This document shows positions 33,818 to 42,133 of a stretch of DNA of 64,000 nucleotides, in pieces. The position numbers and the translations under genes are program-made. The notes under the pieces were generated by a model, which was given only the letters and a program-made list of their open reading frames with translations, was not told the DNA's origin and ran no database searches. Origin of the DNA: Microbacterium pumilum (GTDB lineage: Bacteria > Actinomycetota > Actinomycetes > Actinomycetales > Microbacteriaceae); assembly GCF_039530225.1 (NCBI RefSeq), contig NZ_BAAAOH010000001.1:1550001-1614000 (forward strand), in the 5' to 3' direction. Numbering within the stretch: the first letter of the stretch is position 1; each line of letters starts with the position of its first letter.

Positions 33818-34402
33818 GTGCCGTCCCCCACGAAAGCGACTCCCACGAAAGCGACTCCCAAGCGCAACCGCGGTCCGGCCGCCGGGCCGGACAATCGGCG
33901 CGCTCTCATCGCCGCCGCGCGGGAGGTCTACGCCGAATCCGGTCTGACCGTGCCCTTCAGCGCGGTCGCGAAGCGTGCGGGGGTCGGGCAGGGGAGTCTC
34001 TATCGTCACTTTCCCGACCGCACGGCGCTCGCGGTCGCCGTCTTCGAGGAGAACGTCGGCGACCTCGAGGAGTATGCGTCCGCGGAAGGTCGGACGATCG
34101 ACGATCTGCTCGGTCGCGTCGTCGATCAGGCGATCGTCTCGACCGCCTTCATCGAGCTCATCACCGCGGACCTGCACGACCCGCGTGTGGTTCCGCTCGG
34201 ACTGCGCTTCAACGGCGTCGTGAGCCGACTCGTCGACCGGGAGCGGGCAGCCGGACACATCGGCGAGCATGTCGAGCCGGAGGATGTCGCACTGGCGACG
34301 GGCATGCTCGCGACTGAGCTCGCCCGAGCGGATCCCGCACAGCGGGCGGAGGTCGCGAGGCGCGCGCGGAGGCTCTTCGCCGCCGCGTTCGCGCCTCGCT
34401 GA
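33818..34402 (+). CDS. TetR-family repressor
   Basis: 194 residues from GTG 33818. The N-terminal HTH is clear: RRALIAAAREVYAESG, FSAVAKRAGVGQGSLYRHFPDRTAL. The C-terminal ligand domain is of the type often named tetR C-terminal domain 25-like in actinobacteria. A short ATPTKAT repeat precedes the HTH. Divergence from the SDR and the palindrome in the gap point to local control of that enzyme. Confidence 0.92.
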   Translation: MPSPTKATPTKATPKRNRGPAAGPDNRRALIAAAREVYAESGLTVPFSAVAKRAGVGQGSLYRHFPDRTALAVAVFEENVGDLEEYASAEGRTIDDLLGRVVDQAIVSTAFIELITADLHDPRVVPLGLRFNGVVSRLVDRERAAGHIGEHVEPEDVALATGMLATELARADPAQRAEVARRARRLFAAAFAPR

Positions 34403-34411
34403 CGCGGGACG

Positions 34412-34417
34412 TATGCT
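34412..34417 (+). promoter_or_regulatory. Leaderless-type -10 element for DUF7882 paralogue 2
   Basis: TATGCT ends 6 nt before ATG 34424, inside the 21-bp gap after the TetR gene. Confidence 0.45.
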
Positions 34418-34423
34418 CCTCCC

Positions 34424-34741
34424 ATGGGCAGGTTCATCTATGACACGGCGGGGAACTCCGTCGACATCGACGACAGGACGCTCGCCCACCTCCGCATCGT
34501 CGTGATGAACAAATTACGTCGCTCGGAGTCGTTCATGTTCGACGTCGAGATCGGCGACGGCAGTGGGCGTCGCAGCTTCTGGATCCATGAGTCGGTGCCG
34601 CTGCAGTTCCATTTCTTCGGAAGCCGACCGCCTCGGATCAACCGGGTCTGGATCGAAGAGCTCATGCAGGCGGCGAGCAGCCCGAATGGGCTCAGCATCA
34701 CGCCCGAGCCCACCGAAGACAGCGCGCCCGCGCCGGAGTGA
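34424..34741 (+). CDS. DUF7882-type small protein (paralogue 2)
   Basis: 105 residues. It aligns along its whole length with paralogue 1: MGRFIYDT start, RTLAHLRIVVMNKLRRSESF, FWIHESVPLQFHFFGSRPPRINRVWIEELM. The SRxPxINR-W motif and LRR-ESF motif are shared by copies 1 and 2. It converges on paralogue 3 with 18 bp between them. No enzymatic motif is visible. Small size, lack of secretion signal and repeated occurrence suggest a structural or regulatory role. Confidence 0.75.
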   Translation: MGRFIYDTAGNSVDIDDRTLAHLRIVVMNKLRRSESFMFDVEIGDGSGRRSFWIHESVPLQFHFFGSRPPRINRVWIEELMQAASSPNGLSITPEPTEDSAPAPE

Positions 34742-34759
34742 GTCCGACTGCTGCGAAGG

Positions 34760-35206
34760 TCACTCGTCGTCGCTTCCGCCCGCCATGTCGGACCCTGCGA
34801 CGCTGAGCTTGTCGATCTCGAGGTGCTCGACCTCGACCGTGCCGAGGGTGACGCCGTCCGCGTTCGCCACGGCGAGGCCCTCCGTCGCGACGGGCACCGG
34901 ACCGGTGTCGAAGTGCTCGGCCACAAGCAGGATGCCGCCCGACGAGTTCGCCGAGCTCGCGAGTTCCTCGATCCACTCCCTGCTGAGTTCGGCCGGCTCG
35001 GGATCATCGAAGACGAACCGCAACGGGATCGACGGATGCAGCCACAGCGTGCTGCGCCCGCGCGGCTGATCCTCCGGATGCCGCCACGACACGGTGAAGC
35101 TCTCGTTGCGCCTCAGCTTCGTCGCGATGACGACTTTCAGGTGCGCGAGAGCTCGATCTTCGATATGGATCGGCGTCGCGGATCCGCCGTAGTAGATGGT
35201 TCCCAC
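34760..35206 (-). CDS. DUF7882-type protein with extra C-terminal segment (paralogue 3)
   Basis: 148 residues from GTG 35206. Residues 1-95 match the other two copies (MGTIYYGG, RALAHLKVVIATKLRRNESFTVSW, LWLHPSIPLRFVFDD, REWIEELASSAN). About 50 further residues, acidic and serine/glycine-rich, are unique to this copy and end SDDE. Convergence with paralogue 2 suggests an inverted local duplication followed by divergence. Function unknown. Confidence 0.75.
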   Translation of the reverse strand: MGTIYYGGSATPIHIEDRALAHLKVVIATKLRRNESFTVSWRHPEDQPRGRSTLWLHPSIPLRFVFDDPEPAELSREWIEELASSANSSGGILLVAEHFDTGPVPVATEGLAVANADGVTLGTVEVEHLEIDKLSVAGSDMAGGSDDE

Positions 35207-35212
35207 GGAGCC

Positions 35213-35218
35213 ACCCTA
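35213..35218 (-). promoter_or_regulatory. Leaderless-type -10 element for DUF7882 paralogue 3
   Basis: Read on the minus strand, TAGGGT ends 6 nt before GTG 35206; no ribosome site is visible between them. Confidence 0.45.
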
Positions 35219-35276
35219 AGCCTCATGCGACGCGACGGACGTGCGTCCGCGAACTCGCACTCGTCGACCATGGTCG

Positions 35277-35912
35277 TCAGCGAGTCGCACGGGCGAGATT
35301 GGCCTCGAGCTCGTCCTTCGTCTGAGGCACGACATACGCCGGCTGTTCGCGCTCGACCCGCCAGCTCTCGGCGAGCGAGCCGATGTCCACGGTGTCGAAG
35401 CCGAAGGCGTCGTACAGTGACGCCACCCACGCGACGGCATCGGGGTGATCGCTCGCCGTCGCCAGCGCGCGGCGGCCGGGCGTGCCCGCGGGCTTGCCGT
35501 CGGTGAGGATGGTGCTGGATTCGATGTGGTTGAAGGCCTTGACGACCTTCGCGGTGGGCAGGTGCTCCTGGAGGAGGCCCGTCACGGTCGCCGTCTTCTC
35601 GTCGAGTGCGGCGATGTGTCCATCGCGTTCCCAGTAGTAGTTGTCGGTGTCGAGCACGATCTTGCCTGCGAGCGGTTCGACCGGGATGTCCTTATAGGCC
35701 TTGAGCGGCACGGTCACGATGACCACCTCGCCGGCTGTCGCGGCATCCATCGCCGTTTCCGCGGTAGCGAGCGGTCCGAGCTCGGCGACGAGCGTCTCGA
35801 GGCTTGCAGGCCCACGCGAGTTGCTGATCACGACCTCGTAGCCGCGGTCGACGAGCCCGCGCGCGAGGGCGGATCCGATGTGTCCTGCTCCGATGATTCC
35901 GACTCGAGTCAT
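35277..35912 (-). CDS. NADPH-dependent F420 reductase-like oxidoreductase
   Basis: 211 residues with an N-terminal dinucleotide motif GIIGAGHIGSALA and the NADP-specificity segment ISNSRGP. The KAFNHIESSTI segment and GRRALATASD follow the pattern of F420H2:NADP oxidoreductase-like (NADP-oxidoreductase coenzyme F420-dependent) proteins. The family includes both true F420 enzymes and proteins that bind only NADP. No other F420 gene lies nearby. The 43-bp gap separates it from the aminotransferase gene upstream on the same strand, but a metabolic link is not evident. Confidence 0.85.
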   Translation of the reverse strand: MTRVGIIGAGHIGSALARGLVDRGYEVVISNSRGPASLETLVAELGPLATAETAMDAATAGEVVIVTVPLKAYKDIPVEPLAGKIVLDTDNYYWERDGHIAALDEKTATVTGLLQEHLPTAKVVKAFNHIESSTILTDGKPAGTPGRRALATASDHPDAVAWVASLYDAFGFDTVDIGSLAESWRVEREQPAYVVPQTKDELEANLARATR

Positions 35913-35955
35913 GTCGGGTCCAACGCCGTCGTCGGCGGCTCATTCCCGGCGCGGG

Positions 35956-37392
35956 TCAGAGGCGCGTCCACGCCTCGGTGAGGACGCCGCGCAGGATCTG
36001 CTCGACCTCGTCGAACTCGGCCGGCCCGATCGTCAGCGGCGGCGCCAGCTGGATCACCGGGTCGCCCCGGTCGTCGGCCCGGCAGTAGAGCCCGGCGTCG
36101 AAGAGGGCCTTGGACAGGAAGCCGCGCAACAGGCGCTCGGACTCGTCGTCGTCGAACGTCTCCTTCGTCGCCTTGTCCTTGACGAGCTCGATGCCGAAGA
36201 AGTAGCCGTCGCCGCGCACGTCTCCGACTATCGGCAGATCGGTGAGCTTCTCGAGTGTCGAGCGCAGGATCGGCGAGTTCTCGCGCACGTGTGCGAGCAG
36301 GCCCTCCTCTTCGAAGATGTCGAGGTTCTCGAGCGCGACCGCCGCCGACACCGGGTGACCGGCGAACGTGTAGCCGTGCGGGAACGACACGTTCCCGTGT
36401 GCGAACGGCTCGTGGATCCTGTCGCTGACGATCGTGCCGCCGAGCGGTGAGTAGCCGCTGGTCACCCCCTTGGCGAACGTGATCATGTCGGGCTGATACG
36501 CGTACGCGTCGCACGCGAAGTACTCGCCGATGCGTCCGAACGCGCAGATGACCTCATCCGAGACGAGCAGCACGTCGTACTTGTCGCAGATCTCGCGCAC
36601 GCGCTGGAAATACCCGGGCGGCGGGGGGAAGCATCCGCCCGAGTTCTGCACGGGTTCGAGGAACACCGCGGCTACCGTGTCGGGTCCTTCGAAGTTGATC
36701 ATCTCTTCGATGCGGTCGGCCGCCCAGATCCCGAACTCCTCGCGTGCATCGGTCGTCGAGCCTGCAGAGACGAACCCCATCTCGCCGGCGCGGTAGTAGT
36801 TGGTGTTCGGCACCCGGAACCCGCCGGGGGTGACCGGCTCGAACATCGACTTCATCCCCGGCAGGCCCGTGATCGCGAGTGCGCCGTGCGGCGTGCCGTG
36901 ATACGCGATGAAGCGCGAGATCACCTTGTGCTTGTGGGGCTTGCCCTGCAGCTTCCAGTAGTGCTTCGCGAGCTTGAACGCGGTCTCGACGGCCTCGCCG
37001 CCGCCCGTCGAGAAGAAGACGTGGTTGAGGTCGCCGGGGGCGCACTCGGCGAGCCGAGCGCCGAGCTCGATGGCGGCGGGATGCGCGTACGACCAGATGG
37101 GGAAGAACGCGAGCTGCTCGGCCTGGCGCGCAGCCGCGTCGGCGAGGCGCTTGCGACCATGGCCGGCATTGACGACGAACAGCCCGGACAGTCCGTCGAT
37201 GTACTGCTTGCCCGCCGAGTCCCAGATGTGGTGCCCTTCGCCGCGCACGATGATCGGGACTCCCGGGCCCTCGGTCATGACCGACTGCCGCGCGAAATGC
37301 AGCCAGAGGTGGTCCTTGGCCATCTGCTGCAGCTCCGCTTCACTCCTCGCGGGGCGGTCGGTGCGGGCGTGGCGATCGGTCGTCGTCGACAT
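35956..37392 (-). CDS. Class III omega-aminotransferase
   Basis: 478 residues from ATG 37392 behind GGAAGG. A PLP enzyme of the beta-alanine:pyruvate/putrescine aminotransferase group: FFSTGGGEAVETA, FLEPVQNSGG, SDEVICAFGRIGE, and the PLP lysine in TFAKGVTSGY. It moves an amino group from an omega-amine to a keto acid such as pyruvate. The local neighbours do not show which amine. Length and motifs are full, and the start avoids a 20-residue arginine-rich leader found at an upstream in-frame Met. Confidence 0.9.
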   Translation of the reverse strand: MSTTTDRHARTDRPARSEAELQQMAKDHLWLHFARQSVMTEGPGVPIIVRGEGHHIWDSAGKQYIDGLSGLFVVNAGHGRKRLADAAARQAEQLAFFPIWSYAHPAAIELGARLAECAPGDLNHVFFSTGGGEAVETAFKLAKHYWKLQGKPHKHKVISRFIAYHGTPHGALAITGLPGMKSMFEPVTPGGFRVPNTNYYRAGEMGFVSAGSTTDAREEFGIWAADRIEEMINFEGPDTVAAVFLEPVQNSGGCFPPPPGYFQRVREICDKYDVLLVSDEVICAFGRIGEYFACDAYAYQPDMITFAKGVTSGYSPLGGTIVSDRIHEPFAHGNVSFPHGYTFAGHPVSAAVALENLDIFEEEGLLAHVRENSPILRSTLEKLTDLPIVGDVRGDGYFFGIELVKDKATKETFDDDESERLLRGFLSKALFDAGLYCRADDRGDPVIQLAPPLTIGPAEFDEVEQILRGVLTEAWTRL

Positions 37393-37508
37393 GGGGGTGC
37401 CTTCCGTCGGGCGTCGATCCCGACGATACCCGCGGGCGACCGACCGGGCCACGACGGTTCGTCCGGTTCGTCACGCGTTTTCGGCGGACCGTCCGCGGCC
37501 GACTGCGC

Positions 37509-37808
37509 TCAGCTGTAGCCGGGGGTCGGACCGGTCGGATGTCCGGGCGGTGCCTCAGGGGGTGCGGGTGTTCCGGGGACCGGATCCGAGGGTCGGGTCG
37601 GCGCCGCAGGTCCCGCGGGCGCGGGCTCCGGCACCGGCGGAAACGACGGCTCGGGAGGATTCGGGAAGGTCGGCTCGTCCGGCGTCGGAACGGTCGGCTC
37701 GTCCGGGCTCGGTGCCGGCGGTTCGGTCGGCGCGGGAGTCGGGGTCTCGCGGGCTGCCGGCCCGTCGGGCTCGGCCGGCCTGTCCGGCACGCTGCGGGGA
37801 TCGCTCAT
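37509..37808 (-). CDS. Small proline-rich protein
   Basis: 99 residues from ATG 37808, preceded by a near-perfect AGGAGGT ribosome site 5 bp upstream, which argues that this low-complexity frame is a real gene. About one residue in three is proline, arranged as P/E-rich PxEP steps (EPTVPTPDEPTFPNPPEPSFPP). There is no signal peptide or membrane segment; the protein should be extended and disordered. It lies between the aminotransferase and GH3 genes. Role unknown. Confidence 0.6.
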   Translation of the reverse strand: MSDPRSVPDRPAEPDGPAARETPTPAPTEPPAPSPDEPTVPTPDEPTFPNPPEPSFPPVPEPAPAGPAAPTRPSDPVPGTPAPPEAPPGHPTGPTPGYS

Positions 37809-37924
37809 GGAATACCTCCTGGCAGCCAGCCTGCGCCCGAGCCGCGGCATCCGTCGCCCCCGTTGACCCCCGCCGATCGTCGGTGTACGCGCCACCGGGA
37901 GCACGGGACCGCCGGGTGAACCCT

Positions 37925-40210
37925 TCAGCCGATCCGGGCCGTCGCGCGTCGCGCATCTGCGGGCGAGACGACGTGCAGATCGCCGATGATCTCGAGGCTC
38001 GCCGTCGTCTCGCGTTCGGCGCACGACGGGCCCACCCACAGCTCGATCGCCCCGGGCTCGATGATGCGCACGCCGGTCCGATCCGTGAACGAGAGCCTGG
38101 CCAACGGCACGTCGAACCTCACCACGGCCTGCCCGCCGGGTTCGAGTGCGACGCGCTGATATGCGGCCAGCACGGCGACCGGACGGGTGACGCTCGCGAA
38201 CACGTCGCGCGCATAGAGCTGGACGAGATCCACACCGGCCCGTTCGCCGGTGTTGCGAACGCGCACGGACGCCGTGAACGAGCCGTCGGCGAACGTGGTC
38301 GGGTCGACCAGCAGGTCGTCGCGCACGAACGTCGTGTACGACAGTCCATGCCCGAAGGGCAGTGCCGGGGTGTTGTCGGCGCTCGTGATCTCGGACGGCG
38401 CGCCCAGGATCGGATGCAGGTACGAGTAGGGCTGCGCGCCCGCCGATCGCGGGAGCGAGACGGGGAGATGGCCCGAAGGCGTGATGCGACCGGAAAGGAC
38501 GGATGCGATGGCGGTGCCTCCCTCCTCGCCGGGGAAGAACGCCTGGGCGACGGCTGCCGGCGCCGACGCGCCATCCAGAGCCCATCCGATGGCGTACGGC
38601 CGACCCGAGATCACCACGAGCACGACGGGCGTGCCCGTGGCGACGACCGCCTCGACGAGACGGCGTTGGATGCCGGGAAGTTCGAGGTCGTCGATGTCGT
38701 TGCCCTCGCCGACCGTGCCGCGGCCGAAGAGGCCGGCGCGATCGCCCACCACGACGATGGCGACATCCGCCGCGTGCGCGGCTGCGACGGCTGCCGGGAT
38801 CTCCGAGGCGTCGTCGTCCTCGACATCGCAACCGCGGATGGCGTCGATCAACGCACCGGGGAGCTCGCCGCGCAGCGCCTCGAGCACGGACGGGATCTCG
38901 AAGCCGAGCGGCGTGCCGGGGTGGTGTGCGAGCACGTGGTTCGCGAAGGAGTAGCAGCCCATGAGCGCCTCGGCGGATGCGGCGTTGGGCCCGATCACGG
39001 CGACGCGACGTCCGGTCGACTCACCGAGGGGGAGGATCCCGTCATTCGTGAGCAGCACGATCGACTCCTCGGCGAGCCGGCGCGCGCTCGCGCGGTGCGC
39101 CGGGGAGTCGAGGTCGATGGTCGTGGGCGGGTCGTCGAAGCTCTCGTCGAGCAGCCCGAGCTCCTCCTTCTGCGCGAGTACGCGCCGCACCGCCACATCG
39201 ACGACCGACTCATCGACACGGCCGTCGCGGACGGCGCCGGCGAGGGGCGCAAGGAATGCGTCGCCCGTGGGAAGCTCCACGTCGATCCCGGCGGCGAGCG
39301 CCTGCGCCGCCGCCTCGCCGAGGTCGGCTGCGACGGCATGCATGGTGTGCAGGAAGGCCACCGAGAAGTAGTCCGAAACCACCGTGCCGTCGAACCCCCA
39401 CTCATCGCGCAGCAGTGCGGTGAGGTACTCGGGCGTCGCCGCGACAGGGACGCCGTCGATCTCGGCGTAAGAGTTCATGACAGACCGCGCCCCGCCCTCG
39501 CGAAGCGCCATCTCGAACGGCGGGAGGAAGACATCCGCGAGCTCGCGCGCACCGGCGTGCACCGGCGCGTGGTTGCGCCCCGCCTGCGAGCCCGAGTATC
39601 CGACGAAGTGCTTCAACGTGGCGTGGACCCCGCTGCGCTGCAGCCCCTGCACGTAGGCCGTGCCGACGGTGGCGACGACGTACGGGTCCTCCGAGATGCA
39701 CTCGTCGACTCGACCCCAGCGCGGATCGCGGACCACGTCGAGCACGGGGGCGAGACCCTGGTGGATGCCGAGCGTCCGCATCGACTCGCCGATGAGCGCG
39801 CCCATCTCCTCCACCGCCTCGGGGTCGAACGCCGCTCCCCAGGCGAGGGGAGTCGGGAAGGTCGCGGCCTTCCAGGTGGCGAGGCCCGTCAGGCACTCCT
39901 CGTGGACGATCGCCGGGATGCCCAGCCGGGTCTCCGTTCGCAGCCGCCGCTGCTCGCCCCACAGCCAGTCGGCGCGCTCGATCGGGTCGACCGGACGCGT
40001 GCCGTATACACGGGTCAGGTGCCCGAGGCCGTGCACGGTCGCATCCTCGTACTGCGTCGTCGTCACGAACTCCCCGGCCATCGGGGCGACGAGGTCATCG
40101 CCCTGATCGACCCAGTAGCCGACGAGCTGCGCCAGCTTCTCCTCGAGGGTCATGTCCGCCACGAGAGCGCGCACCCGCTCGGACGCGGACGCGGTGATCG
40201 TGTCGCTCAT
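37925..40210 (-). CDS. Glycoside hydrolase family 3 beta-glycosidase
   Basis: 761 residues with the GH3 N-terminal barrel (KHF at 200-202, catalytic nucleophile D280 in TVVSDYFSV), the GH3 C-terminal sandwich (VAVIGPNAA, VVVGDRAGLFGRG) and a fibronectin-III-like end (VRNTGERAGVDLVQLYARD). No signal peptide, so it is intracellular. It should release terminal glucose or xylose from short oligosaccharides brought in by the adjacent ABC importer. Its start overlaps the permease stop (ATGA at 40207-40210). Proximity to xylose genes favours xylo-oligosaccharides. Confidence 0.93.
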   Translation of the reverse strand: MSDTITASASERVRALVADMTLEEKLAQLVGYWVDQGDDLVAPMAGEFVTTTQYEDATVHGLGHLTRVYGTRPVDPIERADWLWGEQRRLRTETRLGIPAIVHEECLTGLATWKAATFPTPLAWGAAFDPEAVEEMGALIGESMRTLGIHQGLAPVLDVVRDPRWGRVDECISEDPYVVATVGTAYVQGLQRSGVHATLKHFVGYSGSQAGRNHAPVHAGARELADVFLPPFEMALREGGARSVMNSYAEIDGVPVAATPEYLTALLRDEWGFDGTVVSDYFSVAFLHTMHAVAADLGEAAAQALAAGIDVELPTGDAFLAPLAGAVRDGRVDESVVDVAVRRVLAQKEELGLLDESFDDPPTTIDLDSPAHRASARRLAEESIVLLTNDGILPLGESTGRRVAVIGPNAASAEALMGCYSFANHVLAHHPGTPLGFEIPSVLEALRGELPGALIDAIRGCDVEDDDASEIPAAVAAAHAADVAIVVVGDRAGLFGRGTVGEGNDIDDLELPGIQRRLVEAVVATGTPVVLVVISGRPYAIGWALDGASAPAAVAQAFFPGEEGGTAIASVLSGRITPSGHLPVSLPRSAGAQPYSYLHPILGAPSEITSADNTPALPFGHGLSYTTFVRDDLLVDPTTFADGSFTASVRVRNTGERAGVDLVQLYARDVFASVTRPVAVLAAYQRVALEPGGQAVVRFDVPLARLSFTDRTGVRIIEPGAIELWVGPSCAERETTASLEIIGDLHVVSPADARRATARIG

Positions 40211-41079
40211 CCCTTGACCGCTCCCGTGAGCCCGCCGACGATGCGACGCTCGAACAGGCTGAAGAACACGAGCGCGGGGATCATCGAGAGCGACGTGAAC
40301 GCCAGCACCTTCGCCGTGTCGACGGAGTACTGCGAGGCGAACGCCTGGGTGCCCAGCGGCAGCGTGTACGTGCCCTCATTGCTGAGCAGGAAGAGCGGAA
40401 GGATGTAGCTGTTCCAGCTCGCGATGAACGCCAGGATGCCGACCGTGATCACCGCGGGAAGCGACAGCGGCAGCACCATCCGCCAGAAGAAGCCCAGCCG
40501 ACTGCAGCCGTCGATCGATGCCGCCTCCTGCAGCTCGTTCGGGATCGCGGCGAGGAACGGCACCAGGATGATGATCGTCACCGGGAGCGCGAACGCGATC
40601 TGCGGGATGATCACGCCCACGAGCGAGTTCGCGATCCCCAGGTTGCGCACCAGGATGTACAGCGGCGTGATCGCCACCGTCATGGGGAACATGAGACCGG
40701 CCGTGAAGAGCGCATAGACGGCCCCGCGGCCCCGGAACGAGTAGCGCGACAGCGCGTATGCGGCCATCAGGCCCAGGGCCACGACGAGGACCGTCGTGGC
40801 GACGGCCGTGATGGTCGAGTTGAGCACCTGCGTCCAGAAGATGGGGCTCGTGAGCACGTCGGCGTAGTTCTCCCAGTGCCAGACCGAGGGCAGCCCGGAC
40901 GGGTCGACCGTGATCTCGGAGTTGGAGCGGAAGCCGCCGATGATGATGTACGCCACCGGGGCGAGCATCAGGCCGATGAGCACCAGCGCGACGAAGTAGA
41001 TGAGGAACGTGCCGGTGCGCTTCTGCCCAGGCGAGTAGCGCTCTCGGGGAGCCGGCAATGCGACGAGTGCGGTGGCCAT
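40207..41079 (-). CDS. Carbohydrate ABC transporter permease (MalG type)
   Basis: 290 residues, six hydrophobic helices, and the EAA coupling loop EAASIDGCSRLGFFWRMVLPL near residue 195 that docks with the ATPase. It follows the other permease with a one-base overlap (TGATG) and precedes the GH3 gene with ATGA overlap. No ATPase gene is present, so a shared MsiK-like ATPase encoded elsewhere probably energises the system, as is common in actinobacteria. Confidence 0.93.
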   Translation of the reverse strand: MATALVALPAPRERYSPGQKRTGTFLIYFVALVLIGLMLAPVAYIIIGGFRSNSEITVDPSGLPSVWHWENYADVLTSPIFWTQVLNSTITAVATTVLVVALGLMAAYALSRYSFRGRGAVYALFTAGLMFPMTVAITPLYILVRNLGIANSLVGVIIPQIAFALPVTIIILVPFLAAIPNELQEAASIDGCSRLGFFWRMVLPLSLPAVITVGILAFIASWNSYILPLFLLSNEGTYTLPLGTQAFASQYSVDTAKVLAFTSLSMIPALVFFSLFERRIVGGLTGAVKG

Positions 41080-42122
41080 CAGGACTTTCCTCCTGTGATC
41101 GCTCCGGCGGTATCACGCCGCAGCACGAAGCGCTGATAGAGCAGGGCGATGGTGAGTGAGATGAGGAACAGCACGACGGCGACGGCGCTGCCGTAGCCGT
41201 AGCTGCCGGCGTTTCGTCCGTTCGAGACCATGTAGGTGGCCATCGTCGACGTGCCGGCGGTCGATGAGACGTACTGTCCCCAGATGATCCACACCAGGTC
41301 GAACAGCTGAAGCGACCCGATGATCGAGAGGAACGCCCAGATGCGGATCGTGGAACCCATGAGCGGGAGCACGATGTATCGCTGGATCTGCCAGTACGAC
41401 GCGCCGTCGATCGCAGCCGCCTCCGAGAGCTCGTCGGGGATGCCCTGAAGACCCGCGAGGAACAGGATGACGGCGAAGCCGATGTACTTCCAGGTGATGA
41501 TGACCATCAGCGTCCAGATGGCGATCGAAGGGTCTGAGAGCCAGTCGGAGGTCAGCGCGCCGAGGCCGAACCTTCGGAGCAGTCCGTTGAGGGCGCCCTC
41601 CGACTGGAGCATGAGGCTCCAGCCGATGCCGACGACCACCTCGGAGATCACGTAGGGAACGAAGATCAGGATGCGGATCGCGGACTGGAACCGGAGCTTG
41701 CGGTTCAGCAGCAGCGCCAGTCCGATGGCGATCGGGCCCTGGAGCACCAGCGACATCAAGGCGATGAACAGGTTGTGGCCGAGGGCTTCGTGGAAGGCGG
41801 GGTCGGTGAGGATCGTGACGTAGTTTCGCAGCCCGACGAACTTCGTGGGGGGACCGAAGCCCGACCAGCTGAAGAAGCCGTAGTACGCCGCGAGCGCGAC
41901 CGGGAAGATCACGAAGGCGACGAAGACGACGAGCGCCGGCCCGATGAGGACGAGCAGCTCGAGGCGTGCAGCCCACCCGATGCCCCGGCGCCGCGGCCGC
42001 CCGGCCGAGGGCCGGACGGCGGGCGGGAACTCGGACGGGGGCTGCGTCTGCACGCCCCCGTCCGAGCCGGGCATGCCGGGCGCGTTCGCGGTGGTCAGCG
42101 ATGTCTCGCGCGCGGTAGCCAT
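41079..42122 (-). CDS. Carbohydrate ABC transporter permease (MalF type)
   Basis: 347 residues from ATG 42122, 11 bp after the binding-protein gene. A 50-residue polar, proline-rich N-terminus precedes six hydrophobic helices; the EAA loop is EAAAIDGASYWQIQRYIVLPL. It forms the membrane channel with the MalG-type partner. Longer upstream frames read into the binding-protein gene and are rejected. Confidence 0.93.
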   Translation of the reverse strand: MATARETSLTTANAPGMPGSDGGVQTQPPSEFPPAVRPSAGRPRRRGIGWAARLELLVLIGPALVVFVAFVIFPVALAAYYGFFSWSGFGPPTKFVGLRNYVTILTDPAFHEALGHNLFIALMSLVLQGPIAIGLALLLNRKLRFQSAIRILIFVPYVISEVVVGIGWSLMLQSEGALNGLLRRFGLGALTSDWLSDPSIAIWTLMVIITWKYIGFAVILFLAGLQGIPDELSEAAAIDGASYWQIQRYIVLPLMGSTIRIWAFLSIIGSLQLFDLVWIIWGQYVSSTAGTSTMATYMVSNGRNAGSYGYGSAVAVVLFLISLTIALLYQRFVLRRDTAGAITGGKS

Positions 42123-42133
42123 GGGTGGTCGCC

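Noticed and set aside
36974-40408. Plus-strand 1144-residue frame
   Set aside because: Opposite the GH3 and aminotransferase genes; a high-GC antisense shadow without domain structure.
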